DNA of 64,000 nucleotides from Erodium maritimum (taxonomy: Eukaryota > Streptophyta > Magnoliopsida > Geraniales > Geraniaceae): contig OY997592.1 in the NCBI GenBank assembly GCA_963921825.1, positions 28,933,730 through 28,997,729 of the forward strand. Direction: 5' to 3'. Shown in pieces: positions 32,046 to 43,746 of this stretch. The notes below the pieces were generated by a model. The model was given only the letters and a program-made list of their open reading frames with translations, was not told where the DNA came from and made no database searches. Made by a program: the position numbers and the translations under genes. Each line of letters begins with the position of its first letter. Positions within the stretch are counted from its first letter, which is position 1.

Positions 32046-32711
32046 GATGCTTGAGAGTGGCGAGCGAGAAGACACAATGCAACATAAATGTAGACTTCTG
32101 GGGTAATTTGGTAATTTTGGGAGTTAAAATCCTAACCGTTTTAATGAAAAGAGAAAGGACAATTGCTTGATTTAGACACAGTTTCCTTTTCTTCTAAATT
32201 TTTTATTTTCTTTAACATTCCTAAAATCATTCCCATTCCAATCCCTATTTGTTAGGGATCATGATTGCACCACGTTCTGCCACCAGCATTAGAAAACGGA
32301 TTCAGAACAATCGACACTTGGCTTCAGAATTTTAATCCGTACATATGTATTGACAAGGAACTTAAGAGGGAATTCAATTGATTTGAATTGCATACCTCCC
32401 TCATCAGACCCATACATCTTGATGAACATCTTATTGTTCACTGGTGCATAGTCCTAATGCAGCCCTTAATTTTTCAAAACGAGCAACATCAAGTGCTTGT
32501 ATGAATGTCAGCGAATTGTCTCTCAGTAAGATATATATTCCAGTTGAATTATCTTGTTTTCCTAAAAATCCCTGATAAAATTATGTCTGATGTCAATGTG
32601 TTTTGTCTTGTTGTGTTCAAACTAGGTTCTTCGAGATATTTATAGCACTAACATTTTCATAGAATAATGTCATAAAATCTTGACGGGCATCATACTCAAG
32701 TAACATTTGTT
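32046..32711 (-). other. SIRE-like spacer between pol and the extra ORF
   Basis: AT-rich sequence with no clear coding similarity; it lies between the extra ORF and RNase H on the minus strand. Confidence 0.6.
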
Positions 32712-34073
32712 TCACCCATAACAACTAAGTACAACTGCTTCCAACAGTAATGTATTATGATTCAGCAGTAGAAAGGGCAATGCAGTTTTCTTTTTACTGA
32801 ACCTAGAGATTAAGTTGTTACTAAGATAAAAACATCCTCCTGAGATGATTCTTCTATCAGTAGTACTTCCAGCGCAATCAACATTGCAATATCCAACCAG
32901 TTTTAATGAAGTATCACAAGTATACAATAGACCAGGATTAGTAGTACCTGCTACATACCTGATGATTTGTTTGGCCGGAGTAAGGTAGCTGGTCTTTGGA
33001 TTTACTTGATGTCTAGCACACACTCCAACAAAGTATGAAATGTCAAGATGACTGACAGTAAGATACATCAAGCTTCCAATGATGCTTTTGTACTGACTTT
33101 GGTCCACTGCTTCTTCTTGTTCATCATTAGTGAGTTTCACATGAGTTGTTGCATGAGATCTTTTGTGAGATGTCTTCTCCAACTCAAACTTCTTTACCAG
33201 ATTCTTGGCATACATGCTTTAAGAGATAAAAATTCCTTTCTCCATTTGCTTTATTTGAAATTCGAGAAAGTAGCTTAAATCTCCTACCATGCTCATTTCA
33301 AACTCGGTCTGCATATATTTCATAAATTGTTGGACAATCTTGTCCGACATCCTTCCAAACACAATGTCATTAACATATATTTGGGCGATCATAATGTTGA
33401 TCCCCTCCTTCTTAATTTATAGAGTTCTGTCAACTCTCCCTCAGACATAGCCATTCTTCTTAAGGAACTGAGTAAGCCTTTCATACCAGGCTCGTGGAGC
33501 TTGTTTGAGACCATACAAGGCTTTATGACGTTTTTATACATGCTGAGGCGAATGTGGATCAATAAACCCTTTAGTTTGGGCTACATAGACTTCTTCATTC
33601 AAATAACCATTCAAGAATGCACTCTTTACATCCATTTGATATAGTTTTAAGTGAATATGACAAGCAATTACTAGAATTAATTTGATTGCTTCAAGTCTTG
33701 CCACATGTACAAATGTTTCTTCAAACTCTATTCATTGTACCTGAGTATATCCTTGAGCTATAAGGCGAGCCTTATTTCTGATGAGATAACCATGCTCATA
33801 TGTCTTGTTCTTGAATATCCTCTTGGTTCCAATGATGTTGGCATTGTCTGGTTTAGGAACCAGTTCCCATACAATATTCCTTTCGAACTACCCAAGTTCT
33901 TCCTACATGGTCCAATCCAATACTCATCATTCACTGCTTCTTTAACATTTTAAGGCTCATTTTTTGAAACAAAACATGTGCACTATCATGTTCCTATAGC
34001 TTGTAGGTGCCTTCGAGCGAGTTGGCACTCCATCTTCCAGATTTCCAATGTTATCTTGAGTTGAGTGGTCTTT
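32712..34073 (-). pseudogene. SIRE-like Copia reverse transcriptase and RNase H (broken)
   Basis: Frame 32712-33215 holds the end of RT and RNase H: YKSIIGSLMYLT, then LVGYCNVDCAGSTTDRRIISG and FYLSNNLISRFSKKK, a SIRE-type pattern. Upstream on the minus strand, RT blocks can be read in shifted frames, including RAWYERLTQFL (about 33490). The catalytic box at about 33370 reads Y-V-N-D instead of YVDD, so this copy is dead. Stops are frequent between 33270 and 34073. Confidence 0.82.
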
Positions 34074-35040
34074 CTAAATACTGCATGAAGGATTTATTAT
34101 CCTTGGAGAAGTTGGTTCCTCGTTAGTTTCAAAATTGTCAGTTTCAACTTCTAGATGGACATCGTGAGAGACATTTGTGCCTGAGACATTTTGTGGAACA
34201 TCTTTACCTAAGCTCGATATTTCAACTTCTTCATCATCTGCCTGGTTGTGCAACTCATGAGTATCATTAACAACCACATTAATGGATTCCATCATTGATT
34301 GAGTACGCTTGTTATACACACGAAATGTTCGACTATTTCTGGAGTATCCCATATAAATACCCTCATCATTCTTAGGATCAAATGTTCTGCGAGGATCCTT
34401 GTTAGCTAGGATATAACAGAAAGAGCCCAAGATATTGAAGTACTAAACATTGGGCTTTCTCCCCCTCCATAGTTCATAAAGAGTAGTAGTAGTACGTGGA
34501 CGAACACTTACTTTATTATGAATATGACATGTCGTGTTCAGTGCTTCTGCCCAAAATTGTGTAGGGATGTCTTTGGTATGCATCATTACTTTGGCCATTT
34601 CCTGTATAGTATGATTATTCCTCTCCACAATCCCATTTTGTTGAGGAGAGATAGGTGCATAAAATTCATGAGTGATTCCTTCTTGATCACAGAACTCAGC
34701 GAAGCTAGAGTTCTCAAATTCCTTTCCAAGATCACTTCGTACCCGAACTATCTTTCCAATCCTATCTCCTTGTTATCGTTATACTTATTGAAATGGGCCT
34801 TGAATACTAAGAAGGTGTGTGATTTCTCAAGAATAAAGTCTACCCATGTGTACCTCGAGAAGTCGTCAACACACATCATGACATTTTGTTTTCCACCCAG
34901 GCTTTATACTTGCATGGGCCCCATGAGATCGATGTGAAGTAGCTCCAAGACCCTGGAGGTAGTAAGATGTTGGAACCTCTTGTGGGGCATCTTCACGCTT
35001 GCCAATTTGGAAATCGCCACAGTTTTTTCCTTCATGAATA
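34074..35040 (-). pseudogene. SIRE-like Copia integrase (broken)
   Basis: Frame 34443-34628 has the integrase Glu block (ERNNHTIQEMAKVMM) and FWAEALNTTCHIHN; frame 34074-34430 has the following GSFCYILANKDPRRTFDPK and IYMGYSRNSRTFRVYN. The core upstream (34630-35040) is readable in pieces with stops. TAG at about 34442-34444 splits the two frames. Confidence 0.82.
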
Positions 35041-35941
35041 TTGAGATCTGGTACTCCTATAGTGGCCTTTTCTCAAATTTAGAAGACCAAGATTTTGATG
35101 CCACATCTATGCTTCATCTCCTTTCGTCAGTAGACATGTTGATGTAGGAGAACATGTAGATGCATAAGATTTTGTTGGAGTCCAAATATAACAATTTTCT
35201 TGCGAGTGATTGTCGTCCATAAGTGTGGTCAGTTTCTTATCCAACGCAACACTTTTCATCAGTAAATTCCACAATTATATTTAAGTCACAAATTTGACTT
35301 ATGCTAAACAAGTTGACAGTGAGTCCTTCTACCAGTAATGCCTCGGTGAGACATTTGATTCCAGGAACTCTCAATTGACCCTTTCCAATGACTCTTTCCT
35401 TGACCCCATCTCCCAAGGTAACACGTCTAGTAAGGCATGGACGTACATTTGTTAGGTATTCATGATTACCAGTCATGTTTCATGAAGATCCACTATCAAA
35501 ATACCAAACTTGTTTGGTGGATGAAGTGAGGGTGGTATAAGCAATATTAGCACGATAATTTTCACCCTTAACTCTCCATTCCTGCTTCACAGTGGTCTGA
35601 GGGTGGTCAAGGTTCCTCTTTTGACCACGATGTGTTCCATAGAGTTGGTAGTGGTGTGGCTTATATGACCTTTCTTACCACAAAAATGACATTCCCACGG
35701 TGTTCTCTTGAGATTACCTGCATATAATGATCCAGCTTGAGTATTGAATATCATTGATACTACTAAACCTCTGAATATCTTGTAGGATGTCGTACATGAT
35801 GTTGTACAGAATGCAGAGTATGATGTTGCTAAACTTTGTGCATCTCGATAATTGATGAAGCCTGATCAACTTTCTGTTTTCCAATAGATATGGACTAATA
35901 GAGATTTTCTAAGGTGAAAAAGTAGTCTGAGAGGTTGAGGT
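35041..35941 (-). pseudogene. SIRE-like gag end, protease and pre-integrase region (broken)
   Basis: Frame 35237-35476 covers the pre-integrase region (TGNHEYLTNVRPCL, LFSISQICD). Just upstream the protease active site DSG is readable near 35500, followed by a TGA. A zinc knuckle (CHFCGKKGHI, about 35680) lies before it and lacks its last Cys in frame. The fragment ends at 35941, where an old Angela-like LTR begins; the rest of gag and the 5' LTR are absent. Confidence 0.8.
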
Positions 35942-36968
35942 TGTTAGTCTTAGTGCTCGTAATTCAATCGTAAACGTTTAAATGTATATATCATCGTTGA
36001 CAATAAAAGAAAAGCAGCTTTTTGTATTACTCATGTGTTGGAGTAATATATCGATGTGTAGTCTGATCTATGCCCACCATACGAAGTAGAACCATATATT
36101 GGGACATACCACACCCGATGGGTCCCTAGTCAACAAAGCTTCACTAGAAGAGACTAGTATGAAAGACGACTCTTGATGGCATGCATTCTACTTGGTCATT
36201 CAGAATGTGTTCTAGAGTCTGATCATAGATACAATGTGTGACATGGTATTGGACGACCCGCCCTGAATATGTTCCATAGATCTAATCATGAACATATTCA
36301 GTGTCGTGGCTTGTCATGTATCCTCAGACTAAAGAGTCTATGTTCTTGCTATGCAGTAAACAATAGAGTTTGACCTGAGACTAAAGTTGTACCGTGACTG
36401 GGCTTCCATAGCGGATAGGACTGTCTTGGGGACAGACTACATGAGTGACACAAAAGATGGCTAAGGGATTTATCCCTCATATTGCGGTATGGGAAAGATA
36501 TCAGTTCTCGGCCGCTTGATCAAGAGTGACTAAAGGAACAACATGCACATTCGCATGATACTAGGTGTCATATCTTCAGTCATCTCACATATCAAGGAAC
36601 AGTGATTAAGAATAATAAGGATGACAGCTCTATGCCTTATCTCAATCAGGATATCAGCGGTAAAAGGATAATGACAGAGACGGTGGAATGTTTAGAATCG
36701 ACAAGGTCGATTCGTTATGCAGTGTTAGGCAATACTAAGTCTCGTTAATTTCCACTTTTCTATTATCAAGTAAAATGGGATTTTACGTTGATATATAGAC
36801 ATGCATAAACCTAAGGGTCACACCGGAGGATGATACTCATTAGCACACTAATGGAGTAGTCAAGTAGGAAGTTGAGAAGGTACATGACCAGAACTCGGTT
36901 TTGGGTCAAAAATTGTAAGTGATTAGGATATTACAGATAGTGACAAGACTTGGAGTCCTGGGAACGAT
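35942..36968 (+). mobile_element. Old, diverged Angela-like LTR, left part
   Basis: It begins TGTTAGTCTTAGTGCTCG and follows the plus-orientation LTR (compare 6524-7570) with many point changes and small indels, so it is much older than the other copies. It is cut at the target duplication ctcat (36969-36973) of copy C. The rest is at 45439-45685. Confidence 0.88.
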
Positions 36969-36973
36969 CTCAT

Positions 36974-38660
36974 TGTTGGGTCTCGAGGTAAGGTTGGAGA
37001 TGAACCAACTCGCAGCGGAAAATCAATGAAAACCAAGAGACAATTAGAACCATGAAACAACTAACAAAGAATGGATTAACAAGAGAAAAATTCAGCACTA
37101 GTTCTTACCAAAACAAGAACACCGGTTAACGAATGATTGGCTTGAGTCTCCAAGACGCCTACGTATCCACATGGGAATCAAAGCCACGTAGTTCTTCTCT
37201 TTGAGGACTCAAGAACACAAAATGGAGGAGGAAACTAGCCAAACCCGAAATGGCCATGGAAGAGGGAGAGAAAATGTGTTTCCTATTCTTGTCTAGTGTT
37301 TTTTATGTTGAAAAAAGATGACTTCAACATAACAAAACCCATACTTGTCCAACTAAAGGCATGGGACAAGTATGGTGTCAAGTAAGGTGTAAATAGGACA
37401 AAGTATGGCAAGACAAGATTGGGTTAGGTGGTGAATCACCAACACCTTAATCCTTGTCTTGCTTACTTAGTACTAATTAATCAAGACTTGATTAATTAGT
37501 TCCATGGGCCTTGGTTGCATGGGCCTTTCATGGGCCTCTTGGAACATGGCCCGTGGCCATTTCCAACGAGGTCCCGTGATTCGCTCATCGCCTCCATGCC
37601 TTCCATACCGGAAATGTCCAACATTATCCGACGCGATCAATCCCAAGACTCCAAGCCTTGTCTCGATCCGTAAAGTCCTATTCACTTACGGGCACATGAT
37701 CCAAAACCCAGTTTTAGTCATGTCCCGAGACAACTCCCTTTTGGCCATTCTCCATAAATGTGTCAATGAGTTTCATCCTCCGGTGTGACCCTTAGGTTTA
37801 TGCATGTCAATAGATCAACGTAAAATCCCATTTTACTTGATCCTATTTAAGTGGCAACTAACGAGACTTTAGTATTGCCTGACACTACATAACGAATCGA
37901 CCCTGTCGATTCTAACCTTTCCGTCGTCCCTGTCATTATCCTTTTATCTCCGATATCCTGATTGAGATAAGGCATAGAGCCGTCATCCTTATTATTCTCA
38001 ATCACCGTTCCTTGATATGTGAGATGACTGAAGATATGATACCCAGTATCATGTGCATGGCCATGCTATTCTTCCAGTCACTCTCGATCAAGAGGCCGAG
38101 AACCGATATCTTTCCCATACCTTAGTATGAGGGATAAATCCCTTAGCCGTCTTTCGTGTCACTCATGTAGCCCGTCCCCAAGCCAATCCTGGCCGTTATG
38201 GAAGCCTTGTTACGGACAACGTTAGGCTCAGGTCAAACTCAGTTGTTGACTACATAGCGATCACAAAGACTCCTTGGTCTAAGGATACATGACAAGCTAC
38301 AACACTGAATATGTTCATGACTTAATCTATGGCACATATTCAGGGCGGGTCGTCCAATATCATGTCCCACATGATATCTATGATCAGACTCCGGAATCCC
38401 ATTCCAATGACTAACAGAACGTAAGCCATAAAGAGCCATCTTTCATACTAGTCGCTTCTAGTGAAGCTTTGTTGACTAGGGACCCATCGAGTGTGATCTA
38501 TCTCGATCTATGGTTCTATTCGCATGGTGGGCATAGATCAGAGCACACATCGATATATTACTCCAACACATAAGTAATATAAAGCCGCTTTAATTTTATT
38601 GCTAACGATGATATATACATTTGGACATTTAGGATTGAACTACGGGCACTAAGACTAACA
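36974..38660 (-). mobile_element. Copy C 3' LTR
   Basis: A 1687-bp LTR. It shares private variants with 43747-45433 (for example gtctagtgttttttatg and agaggccgagaac), as expected for the two ends of one young element. The polypurine tract adjoins it at 38661. Confidence 0.94.
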
Positions 38661-38673
38661 ATCTCCCACTTGC
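38661..38673 (-). other. Copy C polypurine tract
   Basis: On the minus strand gcaagtgggagat lies directly before the LTR start TGTTAGTC. Copy B lacks this segment through its internal deletion. Confidence 0.85.
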
Positions 38674-40238
38674 CCTAGTTCCAATCTAAACTCCTATATG
38701 TCCCCATCGACTTTACATGTCTAACATGTTCAGGCAGTGACACTGCCTTAGTCAACGAGTTGGCTATGTTATCATCTGTTGCAATATCGGTTATCTTCAC
38801 TTCACCTCAGTTCAGTATTTATCTGATGAGGTGGATACACCGCAGTACATGTTTGGATTTGTTATGCGATCTAGGCTTTTAGCTTGCGCAATGGCCCTTG
38901 TGTTGTCGCAAAATGGATTCACCGGACTGGATGGGTTTTTAATTACACCCAGCCCTGCCATGAATTTCCAAATCCACATAGCCTCCTTAGCTGCCTCTGC
39001 AGCATCCATGTACTTGGCCTCTGTCGTAGATTCGGCAATGGTATCTTGCTTTACGCTTTCCCAGCTAAAGCTCTGCCATTCAGCGTAAACACATATCCTG
39101 ATTGACTTCTAAAGTCATCTGGATTTGTCTTGGAAAACTAGCGTCTACTCATCCTTCGACGACTAGTTCAGCATCATCTTTCCCCCGGGTTAGAATGATG
39201 TCTACTGGTACAACATAAGGCTTACGAGACGTCTGGTCTCATACATGTCATGGCATATATGATCGATCCTGCCCCCAGGCGCATAGGATTCTCATCATCC
39301 TTTTCAGCTCATCAGGTGTCTTAGGACACTGAGTCTTGCTGAGATGAATGCCATGACTAGTGGGTAAGAGTCCTTTCTTTGAATCGAGCATTAAGAACCT
39401 ACTCAATGCCTTGTTCACATAGGTTCCCTGACTTAAATCCAAGACCCTCTTGGTGCGATCTCTACATATCTTAATCCTTAAGATATGAGAAGCATCACCT
39501 AAGTCCTTTATTGAAAAACACTTCCTCAACCAAGCTTTAGTCTCGTGCAAGGTTGGGATGTCGTTTTCAATGAGAACCAGAAAGGTAATATTGCTCCCAC
39601 TAGCCTTCTTATAAACGCAAGATTCATCCTCGTTCTTGATTAAGCCAAATCCAATTACAGCTTCATCAAAACGAAGGATCCAACTCCGAGAAGTTCGTTT
39701 CAATCCATAAATGGATTTCAACAACTTATAAATCTTTCCTTTATTCTTCGGATCGTCAAAACCTTTGGGCCGAGACATACAAACGTACTCAGTCAAATTT
39801 CCATTTAGGAAAGCGGTTTTGACATCCACTTGCCATATCTCGTAATTATGATACGCAGTTATGTCAAGAAGAATTTGGATCGATTTTGACCATAGCCACT
39901 AAGGAGAAGGTTTCCTCATAGTCAATCCATTGGATCTGCCTATAACCTTTCGCCACCAGTTGAGCTTTGTAGGTCAGAGGGTTGCCGTCCATGTCCATCT
40001 TCACCTTGAAGATCCATTTGCATCCTATGGTCCTCACACCATTGATGGGATCAACCGGTTCCCAGACTCGGTTGTCCGACATGGATTGCATTTCCTCCCT
40101 CATGGCTCCCAGCCATAACTCGGAGTTGGGCCCATCCACGACTTCCTGAAAGGTGGCTGGATCATCGTGATCCACCATGACTTCATTGTCACCTCCGGAT
40201 ACCATATCTTGGAGGTGGAAGATTGATCCTTTCAAATC
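38674..40238 (-). pseudogene. Copia reverse transcriptase and RNase H, copy C (broken)
   Basis: Frames 39864-40235 and 39248-39829 match copy B 19266-19637 and 18650-19231 at identical break points. The catalytic YVDD box is missing: FLVLIENDIP at about 39560-39590 (minus). Comparison with the usual Copia pattern implies loss of seven codons between two ctc triplets. The RNase H region (38812-39240) is split into frames; FRSQSGYVF (about 39115) and FCDNTRAIAQA (about 38880-38920) are readable. A one-base insertion near 39883 separates the two RT frames. Confidence 0.9.
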
Positions 40239-41560
40239 GCCTTGGACCTTCCGGAATTGTAACAGGAATTGGTTCTTACTCTACGACAATCTCTGGCTCC
40301 TTTCTACTGGGTTGCCAATTGGTTTAGACAGATCTGTACCATCCTGAATTTCTTCGAGATGCACAGTCCTCCCAATGACGTCTTTGGAAACAAAACTTCT
40401 TTTCCATAAAGACCCCACCCCAAGCGACGAACACCATGTTCTCACTGGGATTGTAGAAATAGTATCCCCTTGTTGCTTTGGGATACCACACGAAGGTGCA
40501 TATCTCAGATCTTGGTTCGAGCTTAGTCGAAACCAAATGTTTCACATAAGCCTCGCAACCACAAATCTTTAGGAAGGACAAAGCGGGCATCATCCCGTAC
40601 CATTTTTAAAATGGTGTCCATTCCACACCATTCGTCGAAGCCCGATTCACTATGAATGCGGTCGTCTCTAGAGCAAAACCCCTAAAAGAGATTGGGAGAT
40701 CAGTCCAACTAATCATGGAACAGACCATTGTCTAACAATGTCCGATTTCTCCGTTTGGCTACACCTTTCAACTACAGTGACCTAGGAGGAGTCCATTTCA
40801 AAAGGATCCCATTCTCTTTTAGATGATCTAATAACTCTGTGGTCAAGTATTTTCCACCTCGATCCAATCGAAGTGCCTTAATACCTTTGTCGAGCTGGTT
40901 TTCTACTATAGTCTTAAACTCTTTGAATTTATCAAAAGCTTCAGACTTATGTCTCACCGAATAGACATAACCATATTTACTGTAATCATCAGTAAATGTG
41001 ATAAAGTAGCTAAAACCCCTCCTGGCAAGTGAACTTATTGGTCTACACACATTCGAGTGTATCAGCCCCAATAATTCACCCGCCCTTTCATCGCCATCGA
41101 TAAAGGGAACTTTAGTCATTTTGCCCATCAAACAAACCTTACACCTATCGATCGAATGGAATTCGAATGAACCTGAAAGCCCGCACTTCTGAAGTGCTGA
41201 TAGGCGCTTCTTGTTTATGCGACCCAAATGACAGTACCATAACAGAGTTAGGTTTAAATCGTTGGATTTAGACCTCTTGGTATTAACGGAATATATAGAA
41301 CTTGAGGCATTGTTACCCATATCTAATATGTACAATCCTCCAACCATGTCAGTACTGGTATAAAACATATCATTGCATAGAACATTGAAAACTCCATTTC
41401 CAATATTAACATTATATCCTTCCTTGTCAAACACGGATACAGATATAATATTCCTACTAAAAGTAGGTATGCAATATACATTATACAATACTAAGACAAG
41501 GCCTCTTGGCAAAGCAAGACTCATGGATCCTACAGCAGTTGCCACAACTCTGAGGTCCAT
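40239..41560 (-). pseudogene. Copia integrase and pre-integrase region, copy C (broken)
   Basis: Frame 40772-41560 holds the pre-integrase region and most of the core. Zinc-binding His residues are replaced (LWYCHLGRIN), the first catalytic Asp is Asn (HSNVC), the second is kept (LRLDRGGKY), and the Glu block reads K (AKRRNRTL, about 40750). A one-base insertion follows (about 40735) and a TAA at about 40605-40607. Frame 40324-40593 is the C-terminal region. Lesions match copy B. Confidence 0.9.
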
Positions 41561-42190
41561 TTCGTGCTTTCCAAATCTCTCCTACTTTCAGCCACCATAT
41601 ATTAGTGCATGTGTGAGATTCAGTCATGGTATCTAATACCCATGAATCTTTGGAAGTAGAGAGATGTAGCTCTATAGAGTTAATACCGAATGAAGGCACG
41701 GTCCCACCGCCCTTCCTTAGATCATCCAGGTTTCCTGATGAAGGCGCAGTCCTACTGCCCTTCTTCAGATCATCCAGGCTATTTGATGAAGGCGCAGTCC
41801 CACTGCCCTTCTTCAGATCAGCCGTGAACTTCCTGTAATCCCGGTTCCAATGACCAGGCTGTTGGCAGTAGAAGCAGACATTCTCAAGTGTCTCATCTTT
41901 CCTGCCAAGTGCGCATGGGCCCAGCCCTTGCCACTTCCAATTCCCTTGTTGACCATCAGAATATCCTTGGATCCCAGATCCCTGAGATATTCTTCTCAGC
42001 AGCTGATGACACTTCATGTAACTCTGATATGGTCTTAGAGACAGCCTTGTCAAGGACATATTCTTTGCGTTCAGACATGAGGACTATCCTCAAAAATTCT
42101 GTACCAGTCCAAATAGTTTGTCCCATTTAGCTTGACCCTGTCAAGAATGGTTTTTAATGACAAACTATTAATGTTCGCTGAATTTGCCAT
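41561..42190 (-). pseudogene. Copia gag and protease, copy C (broken, capsid deleted)
   Basis: ATG at 42190. The gag start (KLNGTNYLDWYR) is followed by an extra A near 42095 that shifts frame relative to copy B. Frame 41481-42059 then carries ELHEVS-like sequence in another frame, a zinc knuckle CFYCQQPGHWNRDY whose last Cys is Tyr, three 16-residue DLKKGSGTAPSS repeats (about 41690-41838), and the protease active site as D-T-M (about 41628). The capsid region between VLDKA and the late gag block is absent. Confidence 0.88.
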
Positions 42191-43746
42191 TTGATCTACA
42201 ACAGATAAAATTCAATCAGTAAACTGAATAAATTTTATGAAGATCAAGCTTAAACACCAACAATCAATTCTAAACCTTTAGAATCTGAAACCAAGATCCT
42301 TGATTCACTCGATTAAGCTGAACTAATGCTCACCACTTAATCGAGCTATGTAGGTAGGAATCCATCCAATCACATCCAATGTGACTCCTGGCTAGGGTAT
42401 GTACTTATGTACACGACTTACCCTATCTGTTACCCTAGCTCAACCTCAGGCTAAGAATCGTAGTCGGGTCCACCAATTTTCAACTATGGCTCGTCACTAT
42501 GTAGGTGCTCCGCTAATGCGCACGACACCCACATATGTCGTCCAAACCTACTACCCCGCTTTCCCATGGATGCTCCGCTAATGCGCACGACACCCATAGG
42601 ACGGGGAGGTAGTAAGGTGTTGATGATTGGGAGGTATCGGACATGACCCGCTTTTACTTGTCCAGTTGTGTTCAAAACTTTGGCACATCCTAGATGCGAT
42701 GAGCACATCAACTACATTCCAAATGCAATGATGCCTCAAATTACATCCAATGTAATTCTTCCTTTGAACCCGTCAACTACATCCAATGCAATGACGGTTC
42801 TAAGGGTTCACACACAAGGATTAAAAGTCCAATTTTATCTTTGCATGTGAGGTGATATGCTCGGTAAATAAAGTTAAGCATGCAATTCTAAAACACATAG
42901 AATTAATCATGCATAAACTAAACCAAGCATAAAGCGATAAATGTGCACATAATAGCCCCCTAAACTAACTCCCACTAGCTTCTTGAGCTCCACCGACTCC
43001 AAGCCGATGCCAACACCCGAAAAGCCACCAAATGACCTTTTCGCCCTTTCTTCTTCTTGAGTAAAATATTACAATTTAATACACGACTCGCAGGTCGGGA
43101 ATAAATAAATATTACAAACAAGTGGTTCGACGACCACACCTTGAAAGAATAATTACACGCTAACACTAACGGCTCGCAGGCCGTGAAAAGCGATAAATAA
43201 TTAAATTGAGCTCGGGGCTATTATGTACACCATGCCAACATCACATCACACATCGTGTTATCAAACAAGCATGTTATCAAACATCATGTGATTTTCCGGT
43301 TTTAATTAATAGCCAAGTTTCGAAATTTTTTGATGCTCGGTTTATCGAAACCGTTCAAAAATGAAACTTTTGAACATTTGATCTTCGAGTTCGTCATGAC
43401 GGTTCCAAACTCGTCATAACTAACAAAACGGTTTAGCCTTGGCATATCAACCATCCAATGGTCATGCTTGGCCTAGCTCCGTCCAACGGAGCCCCGTTCG
43501 GTCTCGGTTTCGGCTCCCCGAGAGTCCCGCTCCCGAGACCCGAAAAATCAAACTTTTTTCAAAATTTCCAGATTTGAAATAATTTTCAAAAATTCATTTT
43601 ACATGCATTAAATCCATAAACAATAATTTAAAACATGTTATCAATCAATTTAGCAAAACAACATGCCAAAAACGAAACTTTCAAGCAAAACCGAAACTTT
43701 GAACACCGTCTTGTGAATCCCGAAGGTACCACGGCTCTGATACCAC
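42191..43746 (-). other. Copy C leader with primer binding site
   Basis: Untranslated leader between the 5' LTR and gag ATG. The primer binding site TGGTATCAGAGCC is at 43733-43745 (minus strand), complementary to initiator tRNA-Met. A hairpin with arms aattacat/atgtaatt is at 42739-42757. No protein similarity in the short frames. Confidence 0.9.
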
